In this document: one piece after another, positions 8,289-18,526 of the stretch | Layout of the letters: every line of letters begins with the position of its first letter | How positions within the stretch are numbered: position 1 is the stretch's first letter | Assembly: GCA_009797885.1 (NCBI GenBank) | Contig: WNKP01000001.1 | Location: forward strand, 186,001 to 250,000 | Source: Flavobacteriaceae bacterium GF1 | GTDB taxonomy: Bacteria > Bacteroidota > Bacteroidia > Flavobacteriales > Flavobacteriaceae | DNA length: 64,000 nt | Direction: 5' to 3' | The notes under the pieces: model-generated | Database searches by the model: none | Told to the model about the DNA's origin: nothing | Seen by the model: the letters and a program-made list of their open reading frames with translations, nothing else | Program-made: the position numbers and the translations under genes

Positions 8289-11200
8289 ATGATGAAGCTA
8301 ATTCTACGCTATTTTTTCTTTGGGCTCGGAATGATGTTCGCCTCCGCACAAACCGTATCCCTATCACCCAATCCTTTTGACAAAGACCAGGAAATCACGA
8401 TCACCGTTTCCAATTTCAACCCACAAACGGAATGGGGCGTTTCGGAACTATATCTCTGGGCCTGGTACTTTGAAACAAATGGAACAAACGCAATAAATCC
8501 CACCGATACGGGAACAGACTTCAACAATTCCCCAGAAAGTGCCCGATTTACAAATAACGGGGATGGCACGTATTCCTACTCATTTGTTCCCTCCGTTTTT
8601 TATGACGCTACGGATATTGATCGAATCGGGTTTTTGATAAAATCCCAGGACGGAAGTCGTCAAACGCAGGACTTTTTATTCGATGTGGGAGCCTTTCAAT
8701 TGGTTTTGAATTCCCCCCCGGCAAGCACCACCGTATTAGATGCTGGACAGACGTTTTCAATTGAAGCCGTTATAGGCCAAACTGCAGATTTTACCCTTAC
8801 TGCCAACGGAGTCCCAGTAGATACCCAATCCGGGATTACTACTTACGGCAACACCTATGTGGTCAGTGAAAACACAACTTTTGTATTAGAAGCCACCAAT
8901 GGCACGGATACCGAAAGTGTGACTTTTGATGCCCTAATACGGCCTGCGATAACCGAGGAAGCATTACCCTTGGGACTCCTTGATGGCATTAACCTCGACC
9001 CTACTGATCCAACCAAGGCTACTTTGGTACTCTATGCTCCGGGTAAGGACTTTGTCTATGTTATTGGGGATTTTAACAATTGGGCAACCAATAACACCTA
9101 TCTGATGAAAAAAGACAGTGCTCAAGACCGGTTTTGGCTTGAACTAACAGGACTAAGCCCACAAACCAATCACCTGTTCCAATACCTGGTGGATTTGGAC
9201 ATCACTATTGCCGATCCATATTCCACCACCATTTTGGATGAGTTCAACGACGGTTTTATTGATGATGTTACCTATCCCAACCTTCCGGAATACCCTTCGG
9301 GAAGTACTACACAGGCCGTAACCTTATTACGAACGGGCGACCCGGATTTTGTGTGGTCCGATGCCACTCTGAATTTCGAAAAACCCAAAGTAACCGATTT
9401 GGTGGTCTACGAGCTCTTGATCCGTGATTTTGACGAGTTCCATAGTTTTGATGCCGTTCGCTCTAGACTGGACTACCTACAGGATTTGGGTATCAATGCC
9501 ATTGAATTGATGCCCGTTAGTGAATTTGATGGCAATGACAGTTGGGGCTACAATCCATCATTCCATATGGCTTTGGACAAGTACTACGGAACACCGACGG
9601 CCTTTAAACAGTTTATAGAAGAATGCCATAATCGGGGCATGGCCGTTATCCTGGATGTGGTCTATAACCATGGTACAGGCCAGCATCCTTATTTCCGTTT
9701 ATGGAATACCAGTGGTGGTGGTACTGGTGGGGTGGCCAGTTCGGAAAATCCTTTTTTTAATGCAGAAGCCAGGCATTCTTTCAACGTCTTCAACGATTTT
9801 AACCATCAATCCCAGGCTACCCAGGACTATGTGAACCGTACGATACGATATTGGATAGAGGAGTATAGGATAGATGGGTTCCGTTGGGACCTCACAAAGG
9901 GTTTTACCCAAAACTGTTCGGCCAACGATGACGGCTGTACCAATGCCACGCAGCCCGATCGAATTGAGGTTTTAAAGGGATACGCGGATACCCAGTGGGC
10001 CGTGGATGAGGATTTTTATGTGATTTTTGAACACCTGGGTGGAATACAGGAAGAAGAACAATGGGCCAATTACCGTCTGGACGAAGGTAAAGGCATTCTT
10101 TTTTGGAACAAGCAAACGGACCCCTATAATGAGGCTACCATGGGATATCATGAAAATGGAAAATCCAATTTTTCAGCGGCTTCCTATCAGGTCAAAGGAT
10201 TTGATATCCCCGCGGCCATTTCCTATATGGAAAGTCATGATGAGGAACGTTTAATGTTCAAAAACCTGGAATTTGGGAACTCGGAAGGGGCCTATTCGGT
10301 AACCGACCTGGACACTGCGTTGGAACGAATACAGACCGCTGGAGCCTTTTTCTTTACGATTCCAGGGCCCAAAATGATATGGCAATTTGGGGAACTTGGC
10401 TATGAGGTCTCCATTGATGAAAATGGAAGAACCGGCAGAAAACCGATTCGTTGGGAGTATTTGGAGAACACCAATCGAACGGCAATTTATGATACCTGGG
10501 CGGACCTCATTAAACTGAAATTGGGTGAGGCTATTTTTGAGACTACCGACTTCAGCATGGATTTGGGTGCTCCAACTGGATTGAAAACCATTCATTTAAC
10601 GGACAACTCCGCCTCTGGGGACGCTATCAAGCACATTGCTATTATCGGGAATTTCGGAATGGTCGAACAGGCCATCAATCCAAATTTTCAAGAGACGGGA
10701 ACATGGTACGATCTTTTGGAGAAGAACAGTCCTTTAGCGGTAAGCAACGCAACTGAACCCATAAGTCTTGCTCCGGGTGAATTTAGGGTTCTGGCAGACA
10801 ACCCAAGCGAGGTAATGATGGACCCAAACGATTTGGACGGTGATGGCGTTCCAAATGCCAATGATCTGTGTCCAGATACACCCCTGGGGGCAACTGTCAA
10901 TGTCTCGGGATGTGCCATCTTTACACTACCGGCCAATAACTTTACCTTAAGCACAACCAGCGAGAGCTGTCGTAACAGTAACAACGGTCAGATCACCTTG
11001 GTAGCCATAGAGCCCCTGGACTATACGGCCACCCTATCCGGGAATGCTACTGCGAGTCAATCCTTTAACGATACTACCCTTTTTGACAATCTTTCGGCCG
11101 GCAGTTATACCGTTTGTATCACTGTGGCCGGGGAAACCGATTATGAGCAATGCTTTGATGTGGTCATCACTGAGCCAGAAGATTTATCCGTAAGTTCAAA

Positions 11201-11639
11201 AATTGATTCCGAGGGTAAAAAAGCCACCCTATCACTTAAGGGAGGGTCGGTCTATGAGATTATTTTAAACGGACAAAGCTATCGTACTTCCGATAAAAGT
11301 ATTACGTTGAACCTTTCAAAATCGGTGAATACGCTACAGGTCAGGACCGATAGCAATTGTCAAGGTGTTTTTGAGGAAACCATTGTTTTGGAAGGCGCAT
11401 CCATAGCTTATCCCAACCCGCTAAATTCTGGGGAATTGACAATTGAAATGGGCAAGATGGCCAATGATTCCGTATCCTATGAGATTTTCGGAATCGATGG
11501 GCGGTTGATTACAAATAAAACCCAAAAGACCACTAACGGCAGGCTAACCATCGATATGGGGCAATTGCCCAAAGGACTTTACATAATCAATGCCAAGACT
11601 TCTAAAAAAACCCATCATTTTAAAATTACAAAACAATGA
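8289..11639 (+). CDS. Secreted multidomain GH13 alpha-amylase with T9SS sorting domain
   Basis: Started at ATG 8289 the protein has 1116 residues and a signal peptide (MMKLILRYFFFGLG). An upstream GTG at 8238 would place the start before the terminator and is rejected. A beta-sandwich region is followed by a CBM48-like module near 244-330 (YVIGDFNNW). The GH13 barrel has its four motifs: DVVYNHG (Asp456, His461), GFRWD with nucleophile Asp534, IFEHLG with acid/base Glu581, and SHD with His650/Asp651. A thrombospondin type 3 repeat near 844 (DLDGDGVPNANDLCPD) and a type A sorting domain from about 1038 (AYPNP to FKITKQ) follow. It should cut starch or maltodextrin outside the cell for the SusCD pump encoded upstream. 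Confidence 0.94.
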   Translation: MMKLILRYFFFGLGMMFASAQTVSLSPNPFDKDQEITITVSNFNPQTEWGVSELYLWAWYFETNGTNAINPTDTGTDFNNSPESARFTNNGDGTYSYSFVPSVFYDATDIDRIGFLIKSQDGSRQTQDFLFDVGAFQLVLNSPPASTTVLDAGQTFSIEAVIGQTADFTLTANGVPVDTQSGITTYGNTYVVSENTTFVLEATNGTDTESVTFDALIRPAITEEALPLGLLDGINLDPTDPTKATLVLYAPGKDFVYVIGDFNNWATNNTYLMKKDSAQDRFWLELTGLSPQTNHLFQYLVDLDITIADPYSTTILDEFNDGFIDDVTYPNLPEYPSGSTTQAVTLLRTGDPDFVWSDATLNFEKPKVTDLVVYELLIRDFDEFHSFDAVRSRLDYLQDLGINAIELMPVSEFDGNDSWGYNPSFHMALDKYYGTPTAFKQFIEECHNRGMAVILDVVYNHGTGQHPYFRLWNTSGGGTGGVASSENPFFNAEARHSFNVFNDFNHQSQATQDYVNRTIRYWIEEYRIDGFRWDLTKGFTQNCSANDDGCTNATQPDRIEVLKGYADTQWAVDEDFYVIFEHLGGIQEEEQWANYRLDEGKGILFWNKQTDPYNEATMGYHENGKSNFSAASYQVKGFDIPAAISYMESHDEERLMFKNLEFGNSEGAYSVTDLDTALERIQTAGAFFFTIPGPKMIWQFGELGYEVSIDENGRTGRKPIRWEYLENTNRTAIYDTWADLIKLKLGEAIFETTDFSMDLGAPTGLKTIHLTDNSASGDAIKHIAIIGNFGMVEQAINPNFQETGTWYDLLEKNSPLAVSNATEPISLAPGEFRVLADNPSEVMMDPNDLDGDGVPNANDLCPDTPLGATVNVSGCAIFTLPANNFTLSTTSESCRNSNNGQITLVAIEPLDYTATLSGNATASQSFNDTTLFDNLSAGSYTVCITVAGETDYEQCFDVVITEPEDLSVSSKIDSEGKKATLSLKGGSVYEIILNGQSYRTSDKSITLNLSKSVNTLQVRTDSNCQGVFEETIVLEGASIAYPNPLNSGELTIEMGKMANDSVSYEIFGIDGRLITNKTQKTTNGRLTIDMGQLPKGLYIINAKTSKKTHHFKITKQ

Positions 11640-12334
11640 AAGGCGCTAAATACCTATTCCTGATATTGATTTTCCCAGTATTATTGGCCTGTGGCGGAAG
11701 TGATGATGGACCCAGCGATCCAGAGCCTACTCCTGCCCCCTCCGCAACCACACTGGTTTTTCCTGAAAACAATTCAGAATGCACTGAGGGTACCCTGCTG
11801 TCCGATTCCGAAAGTGAGGTCATCTTTCGATGGAACATTGCTCAAAACACGGATTCATACACCGTAAACCTAAATGACTTAAGTACAGATGCCGGACGAC
11901 AGATCAATGCCAATACAAACGAATTGGCCATACGATTAAATCGGGGCACCCCATATTCGTGGTCTGTGGTTTCCAAAGCCAATGGAACTTCTGAAACTGC
12001 CGAAAGTGCTACCTGGAAATTTTACAACGCGGGGCCCGGCATTGAAAATTACTCCCCTTTCCCAGCGGACGATCCATCCCCCAAATCCGGGGCAACGGTC
12101 AACTCCGGCAGCCTTACCTTAGGGTGGGCCGGTAGTGACTTGGACAACGATATCGTTTCTTATGAAGTATATCTTGATGTAGCCAATCCACCTGAAACGC
12201 TGGTCGGTACGGTGACCCAAACTTCATTTGAAACTACGGTAACGGCTGATACCGTTTACTATTGGAGCGTGATTACCATTGATAGCGAAAACAACCGTTC
12301 AAACTCTCAAATATTTCAGTTTAGGACAAATTAA
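11636..12334 (+). CDS. Small surface lipoprotein with fibronectin-like repeats, unknown function
   Basis: The 232-residue lipoprotein has lipobox LLAC (Cys19) followed by GGSDDG. A low-complexity linker (DPEPTPAPS) leads to two fibronectin-III-like modules of about 90 residues (FRWNIAQNTDSYTVNL; LGWAGSDLDNDIVSYEVYLD, then YYWSVITIDSENNRSNS). Its start overlaps the amylase stop by four bases (ATGA), so the two are translationally coupled. The family is not one I can name; a surface-binding or display role beside the amylase is inferred. Confidence 0.75.
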   Translation: MKGAKYLFLILIFPVLLACGGSDDGPSDPEPTPAPSATTLVFPENNSECTEGTLLSDSESEVIFRWNIAQNTDSYTVNLNDLSTDAGRQINANTNELAIRLNRGTPYSWSVVSKANGTSETAESATWKFYNAGPGIENYSPFPADDPSPKSGATVNSGSLTLGWAGSDLDNDIVSYEVYLDVANPPETLVGTVTQTSFETTVTADTVYYWSVITIDSENNRSNSQIFQFRTN

Positions 12335-12429
12335 GGATCTTGAGGGTCCGGCCCATCATTTGAGTATGGAAAATGGATTATTCCCAATGTTTTCCAACCA
12401 AACGAAATGACCCCTATTTTGCGATCTGC

Positions 12430-13458
12430 TTATACTTGATTTAACGTGGATTCCCGTTCAATGAGTGTAGGCTGCAGGATTTCTGTCCTATAGGTTTCTT
12501 CTTCGTTTTCACTCTCAACCTTTTCAATCAGCATTTTCGCCGCTGTCTCGCCCATCAGTTCCCCATGTTGGGCAACAGAAGTAATGCTCGGATTGGCATG
12601 TTTTGCCAACAATCCATCGGTAAAACCGATTATGGAGATGTCCTTGGGAACGTTCAGCCCTTTTCGTTGGACTACACGCATACCATAGATACCAAAAATC
12701 TCATTAACACTTAAGATGGCATCCGGTTCAATTTGATTAAGAAAATCTTCAATTTTTGCTTCATCAATATCCATAAAGGGCAACTTTAGAACCAAATCCG
12801 GGTTAACTTCCAAACCAAAATCCTTTAGTGCTTTCTTATAGCCCTTATTCCTGTTCATACTTACACTAAAAAAGTCTTCCGTAGTGAGCAATGCTATTTT
12901 GCGACGTCCTTCATCCAATAGCTTTTTGGTCGCTACATAAGCGCCTTGAATATCGTCTATCAAGACTTTATCACAATTGATTTCACTGGTAACGCGGTCA
13001 AAAAGCACCATGGGAATACCTTGCTCCGTAACTTCCTTTAAATGGTTAAAGTCCTTTTTTTTCTCGGTTCCCGCGGAAAGTGACATTATAAACCCATCTA
13101 TACTCCCATTGGCCAACATTTCCATATTGATGACTTCCTTATCAAAGGACTCATCGGAGAGGCAGACAATGACATTGTACCCTTTGGCATTGGCATAATT
13201 CTCAATACCCCTAATGACCGTGGTAAAAAAGTGATGAACAATATCCGGAATGATGACCCCAATGTTTTTGGTTCTCTTGTTTTTTAAACTAATGGCAATA
13301 TTATTGGGTTTGTAATTGTAAAGCTTGGCAAAGGCCTGGATTTTTTCCTTGGTATCCCTACTGATCTCCTCACTATTTTTCAATGCCTTTGATACCGTGG
13401 AGATGGAAACATCCAATTCCTTTGCAATATGTTTTAAAGTGATTTTTTGCTTCAACAT
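12430..13458 (-). CDS. LacI-family transcriptional regulator
   Basis: A complete 342-residue regulator. HTH at about 5-26 (ITLKHIAKELDVSISTVSKA), hinge (YNYKPNNIAISLK), then a periplasmic-binding-protein-like ligand domain (IGVIIPDIVHHFFTTV; VLIDDIQGAYVATKKLLDEG; AILSVNEIFGIYGMRV). It is closely similar to the partial regulator at 1-658. Each of the two is divergent from a SusC gene, so each probably represses or activates the neighbouring SusCD unit until a sugar binds. A palindrome fitting a LacI operator lies at 13699-13714. The ligand cannot be read from the sequence. Confidence 0.95.
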   Translation of the reverse strand: MLKQKITLKHIAKELDVSISTVSKALKNSEEISRDTKEKIQAFAKLYNYKPNNIAISLKNKRTKNIGVIIPDIVHHFFTTVIRGIENYANAKGYNVIVCLSDESFDKEVINMEMLANGSIDGFIMSLSAGTEKKKDFNHLKEVTEQGIPMVLFDRVTSEINCDKVLIDDIQGAYVATKKLLDEGRRKIALLTTEDFFSVSMNRNKGYKKALKDFGLEVNPDLVLKLPFMDIDEAKIEDFLNQIEPDAILSVNEIFGIYGMRVVQRKGLNVPKDISIIGFTDGLLAKHANPSITSVAQHGELMGETAAKMLIEKVESENEEETYRTEILQPTLIERESTLNQV

Positions 13459-13809
13459 ATACCTAAATTCTTAAATTTTTGAAAATAGTTATATTCCATT
13501 AGTGTTAAAAATTTAGCGTAAATCCTTTCCGATAAGGTTCACGGATCTCCCTATTATACCATATCCATTTGGGAGGTAAAAGCATTTAATTTGTCCGGAT
13601 TTTTGTTAAAGTTCATATTTTTCGCTAGTTTGAATTGCGAATTACATAGTTTAGAGTGTGTTGAATTGAAATACCCCAACAATTGCAAAGTTATCAACAC
13701 GAAACCGTTTTCGTCTTTTTTGCGACCTTTGGTTAAAGTCAATTTAACACATTTTTTACATATGTTTAACTCTTGAATTTAAATTAACTAAACTTAAAAC
13801 AAATTATTT
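13459..13809. other. Divergent intergenic region between LacI regulator and SusC
   Basis: An AT-rich 351-base region with no credible gene; short frames here look random. It holds the palindrome at 13699-13714 and the promoters of both flanking genes. The nearest -7-like sequence upstream of SusC is TATGTTTA at 13761-13768, one mismatch from TAnnTTTG, which is too weak to list as a promoter. Confidence 0.6.
13699..13714. promoter_or_regulatory. Candidate LacI-family operator
   Basis: The 16-base sequence ACGAAACCGTTTTCGT is symmetric at seven of eight base pairs and has CG at its centre, as LacI-family operators usually do. It lies about 240 bases from the LacI start and 96 bases before the SusC start. 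Recognition by the adjacent regulator is inferred. Confidence 0.55.
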
Positions 13810-16800
13810 ATGAAGATTACGCTACTTAAAAGCCTGCTGCTTTTGGGCGCCTTTGTGTGCTTTGGTGCAGTCCAGGCCCAGACGGTAACGGGTACGGTTT
13901 CAGACGCGAGTGGCCCCCTGCCTGGGGCCAGTGTTGTCGTGAAAGGTACCACAAATGGTACCCAAACCGATTTTGATGGTAACTATACCCTGGATGGTGT
14001 GGACAGCAACGCCACTTTGGTATTCAGTTACATTGGCTATGCCACACAAGAAGTGGCAGTTAACGGCCAAACAACAATCTCCGTAACCTTACAGGAAGAT
14101 GCGCAAGCGTTGGATGAGGTAGTCATCATTGGTTATGGTCAAACTACTGTTAAGGATGCGACCGGTGCCGTGGCATCAGTAACTGCCGAAGATTTTAACG
14201 GAGGTGTGATTTCATCACCCGAACAGTTGATCCAAGGTAAAACCGCAGGGGTCCAGATTACACAAAGTAGTGGTGAACCCGGTGCAGGAATTGCCCTTAG
14301 AATCAGGGGTACGGGTTCGGTACGGGCCAATAACAGTCCGTTATTTGTGATTGACGGTGTACCGGTGACCAACGAAGAGGTATCTGCAAGTGGTTCCGAT
14401 GTTGGAGCGGGTACAAGTGGGTCCAGAAACCCATTGAATTTCTTAAACCCTAATGATATTGAGAGCATGAGTATCCTAAAGGATGCCTCTGCAACTGCGA
14501 TATATGGTTCCAGGGGAGCCAATGGGGTGGTCATTATCACCACAAAATCAGGTAAGGGAGCTGGTGCGAATGGTCAGTGGAGTTATACCAGCAACCTTAA
14601 TATTGCCGAGGTCCGAGAGACCTATGACCTTTTGAATACCGAAGAGTTCATTGATAGAGGTGGAGCAAACTTAGGAGGCGCCACGGACTGGCAAGATTTT
14701 ATCTATAGAACAACAGCTTCTACAGACAACAATCTTTCCTACGCCTTGAATTATGGTAAGGGTAATGTACGGGCCACTTTTGGATATGCCAAACAATTCG
14801 GTATCATAGAAGACACCGATTTGGAACGGATTACGGGTCGGATCAATGCGAATCACCGTTTCTTGGATGACAAGCTACGAGTGGGGTTACAGGCCACGAT
14901 TTCCAGAATTAACGATCAGGCGCCATTTGTCAGTAGGACTTCAGGAAGTACCGGAGACCTATTGGCCGCTGCTTTATACTCCAACCCAACTTTGGCTGCA
15001 AATCCAGATTTGAGCGCTGCACCCGATAGAAATCCGGCGAACCTTTTGGCCTACTACCAAGATCTTACCAACACCGATAGGTTTTTGGGGAATCTTTCTT
15101 TGGAGTACAGTTTTACGGATGAGTTATCCGCAAAGCTCAATTTGGGGTACGATGTTTCGGATTCGGAGCGTAGTCAAGTCGTGGGACCGGAAATAATAGC
15201 GCTCAATAATGGTTCGGAAAACAACGGCCGTGGTGCTTTGAACAATCTGGAAACGGAAAACCGATTGGTGGAATTGACGGTGAATTATACCAAGGAATTT
15301 GAGAATTCCAGTTTGGATGCTTTAGTAGGATATTCCTTTCAGGACTTCAACAGACAGGGCCAAAACATTCTAGGTCAAGGCTTTGGATCTTCCGATTTGA
15401 ATCAAATTGCTGCATTAAATAAAAGCGCTTTCGAGGCTACAAGAAATTTGGCAAGCGGATATCAGGCCTACGGTATAGGAACTTTTGAAGATGAACCAGA
15501 GCTTGGCGATCAATTCAGAATATTGAATTTATTCCCAGCTCCAAACATTACCACACAAGATTTACCCAGTATTCCCGTAGACGCGTTAACAGTGGATACA
15601 TTTGACTTTACCGATGAATTGCAGTCCTTTTTTGGCAGGGTCAATTACACGCTCTATGACAAATATCTGTTTACTGCTACCATCAGGGCAGACGGATCCT
15701 CAAGATTCGGGGGCAACAATCAGTATGGGTATTTCCCCTCAGCGGCATTTGCCTGGAAACTTAATGAAGAGGACTTTGTTAATGAAGATACTTTCTCAAC
15801 CCTCAAATTACGCTTGAGTTGGGGTATTACGGGTAATCAGGACGGTATTGGTTTTGGAAATTTTGCCAATAGGACAAGATGGGGAAGATTTAATGCCCCA
15901 ACCCTTGATATTTCGGCCAATTCACAAATTACAGCTCCTGCCACCCGTTCGGTTGCCTTTGAAAATCCTGATTTGAAATGGGAAGAGACCACGCAATATG
16001 CCTTGGGTATCGATTTTGGGTTCGCAAATGATCGTCTAAGCGGTTCCATTGACCTTTATAGAAGGGAAACCCGTGATATCCTATTAAACCTTCCTGCCGT
16101 ACAGCCTGCAAACGAACCCTTTTCATTTCAAAATGTTGATGGCACCATTATCAACCAGGGGATCGAATTTGGATTGGACTATGACATCGTTAATGGGGAA
16201 GATTTCTACTGGAATGCCAATTTCAATATTGCGTATAACGATAATGAGCTGACCGATTATGATGGTCCTAATATAGAAGCAGGACAAGTATATGGCCAAG
16301 GTTTATCCAATGCTTTTGTGCAGGTCCTGACCAACGGAAGGTCGCTCTTCACCTATAATTTACGGAACGTGGATGCCGACCTGAATGTGGATACCGATCC
16401 CAGCATACAGGACGAATCGGGCTTGCCTACCGTAAACGCCGGTTTCTCTACCAGTGCGTCTTACAAGAACTGGGACGCTTCCCTTTTCTTCTCGGGACAG
16501 TTTGGTTTCTATGTCTACAACAATACCGCCAATGCCCTTTTTGCCACTACTCAAATCGGTAGTAGGAACAATCTGCAAAGTGTTGTGGATGGTGGGGTCG
16601 TTCCTTCCAGCCAAAATCCAAGTACTTTCTTTTTGGAAAAGGGTGACTTTGTGAGGTTACAAACCGCTTCAATCGGTTATAATGTACCTTTAAGTGGTGA
16701 AGGAGCCCTTAAGAGCATGAGATTAAGCCTTACAGGTCAAAACTTACTGTTGATCACGGATTACAGCGGCCCTGATCCAGAGGTAAGCACCTCTGATATT

Positions 16801-16896
16801 CCTGCGGTTACGGGAGGCATTCCTTCCGCATCCATAGATTATTTAGCGTATCCCAGACCAAGAACAGTTAGTTTGGGTGTAAATGTTACCTTTTAA
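13810..16896 (+). CDS. SusC-like TonB-dependent outer-membrane transporter (second unit)
   Basis: 1028 residues with a signal peptide (MKITLLKSLLLLGAFVCFGAVQAQ). It has a carboxypeptidase-regulatory-like domain (DASGPLPGASVVVKGT, DFDGNYTLDG), LDEVVIIGYGQ, a plug (SPLFVIDGVPV, ASATAIYGSRGANGVVIITTK) and a barrel ending LGVNVTF. It is a clear paralogue of the SusC at 918-4037, and both sit beside related LacI regulators. SusD follows after 12 bases. No glycoside hydrolase accompanies the pair here. The substrate may therefore be a small oligosaccharide released by the first locus, or something unrelated handled by the FG-GAP/haloperoxidase genes that follow. Confidence 0.96.
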   Translation: MKITLLKSLLLLGAFVCFGAVQAQTVTGTVSDASGPLPGASVVVKGTTNGTQTDFDGNYTLDGVDSNATLVFSYIGYATQEVAVNGQTTISVTLQEDAQALDEVVIIGYGQTTVKDATGAVASVTAEDFNGGVISSPEQLIQGKTAGVQITQSSGEPGAGIALRIRGTGSVRANNSPLFVIDGVPVTNEEVSASGSDVGAGTSGSRNPLNFLNPNDIESMSILKDASATAIYGSRGANGVVIITTKSGKGAGANGQWSYTSNLNIAEVRETYDLLNTEEFIDRGGANLGGATDWQDFIYRTTASTDNNLSYALNYGKGNVRATFGYAKQFGIIEDTDLERITGRINANHRFLDDKLRVGLQATISRINDQAPFVSRTSGSTGDLLAAALYSNPTLAANPDLSAAPDRNPANLLAYYQDLTNTDRFLGNLSLEYSFTDELSAKLNLGYDVSDSERSQVVGPEIIALNNGSENNGRGALNNLETENRLVELTVNYTKEFENSSLDALVGYSFQDFNRQGQNILGQGFGSSDLNQIAALNKSAFEATRNLASGYQAYGIGTFEDEPELGDQFRILNLFPAPNITTQDLPSIPVDALTVDTFDFTDELQSFFGRVNYTLYDKYLFTATIRADGSSRFGGNNQYGYFPSAAFAWKLNEEDFVNEDTFSTLKLRLSWGITGNQDGIGFGNFANRTRWGRFNAPTLDISANSQITAPATRSVAFENPDLKWEETTQYALGIDFGFANDRLSGSIDLYRRETRDILLNLPAVQPANEPFSFQNVDGTIINQGIEFGLDYDIVNGEDFYWNANFNIAYNDNELTDYDGPNIEAGQVYGQGLSNAFVQVLTNGRSLFTYNLRNVDADLNVDTDPSIQDESGLPTVNAGFSTSASYKNWDASLFFSGQFGFYVYNNTANALFATTQIGSRNNLQSVVDGGVVPSSQNPSTFFLEKGDFVRLQTASIGYNVPLSGEGALKSMRLSLTGQNLLLITDYSGPDPEVSTSDIPAVTGGIPSASIDYLAYPRPRTVSLGVNVTF

Positions 16897-16908
16897 AAAA
16901 ATTGTATT

Positions 16909-18501
16909 ATGAAGAAAATAACAAATTATTTAGGCATGGCACTCTTGGTCTCTGGGGTGTTTTCATGTACGGATTTAGAGATCGAGGCTTCAGATTCGTT
17001 AATAACGGACGGATTTGCTGGAGTAGCGGATATACAAAGTGAAGTAGTAAACCTTACCAATAGTGTTGCTGGTGGGGCACTCGCCAATCAAGAGAGTTTA
17101 TTCGCCTTGAACGAAGTAACCACGGACGAATATATAGTACCCACACGGGGAACGGACTGGGGGGACAATGGTAGGTGGCTATCCATTCACAGACATACTT
17201 GGGCTCCAGAGCTTTTTGACATTATTCAGCCATGGCAGCAACTCAATGCGGTTAGCTTTAATGCCAGTAGGGTTATTAGTCCTAAAAGTGTCAACACTTC
17301 AGCTGGCGATATTACCGAGCTCAAAGCTCAGGCCAGGTTTTATAGGGCATGGGCCATGCATTGGATTTTGGATATGTGGCGGCAAATTCCTTACAGGGAT
17401 TTGGGCTTGCCCAATAGTGCCATACCTGAGGTTTTAACAGGCCAAGTGGCCCTTGATAGTATTGTAAGTGATTTAAATATTGCTATTGCCGACCTACCCA
17501 CGGTAACATCGGGCGATGCCATTAGTGCAAAGTCCACACCAACCAAAGCGGCAGCCCGTCTTTTAATGGCCAGGGTCCATTTGAACAAGCATGTATATCT
17601 TGGAACCGCGCCAGCCGCTGCGGATATGCAAGTGGTCATCGATAACGTTGATGCGATTGCGGGGGATGGTTATACGTTGGCAGCATCCGGTGATTTCTTT
17701 GATATTTTTAGACCAGGTAATGATGTGGAAACCATTTGGTGGTCACCAGCAGATGCCGGACCACGAACCTGGCTTACCCTACATTACAATCAAAACTTCC
17801 CTGGGTTCAATGATGGTGGTGGCTGGAATGGATTTACAACACTTGCCGAGTTTTATGATTTATTCGAAGGCGCGGCCGAAACCAACTATCCTGGTGATGG
17901 ACAAGAAGAGCGAAGAGGTGTGGTACATGACCCAACCAGTGCAAACGAGGATAACTTAGGTATTGGCTTAGGCTTCTTGATCAATCAACAATATGAGCAA
18001 GATGGAACACCTTTGGATGCCAGAGAGAATGTTGGTGGCGTGCCACTGGTGTTTACAAGGGAAACGGAGCAGGCCGAGTATGTAGCACCCCAGGATAATG
18101 CACTATTGGAAACCTCAGGAATACGGATGCTAAAATACCACCCCAATGAAGAAGGTGGTGATCGCAGAAGACATATTGTGAGGTACCGATATGCCGATGC
18201 ATTTTTAATGAAAGCGGAAGCCATGTGGAGAATGGGTGGCGACCCAACGGTGATGATCAATGATCTAAGGACCACTCGAGGTGCCTCAGTATTGGGTGCT
18301 GTTGGAGAAGCCGACTTATTGGCCGAAAGAGGTAGGGAATTGTACCAAGAAATGGTGAGAAGACAAGACCTCATTCGGTTTGGTCAATTTTCGAGAGCAT
18401 GGAACCTTAAAGAAGCCAGTGACGAAACCCGTTTTATATTTCCAATTCCAATTGCGGATGTTTTGGCCAATCCAAATTTGGTCCAAAATCCCGGATATTA
18501 A
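16909..18501 (+). CDS. SusD/RagB-like surface lipoprotein (second unit)
   Basis: A 530-residue lipoprotein with lipobox VFSC (Cys20) followed by TDLEIEAS. Family marks are QARFYRAWAMHWILDMW, the late ERGRELYQEMVRRQDLIRFGQF stretch and the C-terminus NPNLVQNPGY. It pairs with the SusC gene 12 bases upstream. Tryptophan-rich segments (TIWWSPADAGPRTWLT) could contribute to ligand binding. A strong terminator follows about 25 bases after the stop, so SusC-SusD form a two-gene transcript distinct from the genes at 19070 onward. Confidence 0.95.
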   Translation: MKKITNYLGMALLVSGVFSCTDLEIEASDSLITDGFAGVADIQSEVVNLTNSVAGGALANQESLFALNEVTTDEYIVPTRGTDWGDNGRWLSIHRHTWAPELFDIIQPWQQLNAVSFNASRVISPKSVNTSAGDITELKAQARFYRAWAMHWILDMWRQIPYRDLGLPNSAIPEVLTGQVALDSIVSDLNIAIADLPTVTSGDAISAKSTPTKAAARLLMARVHLNKHVYLGTAPAAADMQVVIDNVDAIAGDGYTLAASGDFFDIFRPGNDVETIWWSPADAGPRTWLTLHYNQNFPGFNDGGGWNGFTTLAEFYDLFEGAAETNYPGDGQEERRGVVHDPTSANEDNLGIGLGFLINQQYEQDGTPLDARENVGGVPLVFTRETEQAEYVAPQDNALLETSGIRMLKYHPNEEGGDRRRHIVRYRYADAFLMKAEAMWRMGGDPTVMINDLRTTRGASVLGAVGEADLLAERGRELYQEMVRRQDLIRFGQFSRAWNLKEASDETRFIFPIPIADVLANPNLVQNPGY

Positions 18502-18526
18502 ATGGAAACTTTTTCTTAACAAGAAT

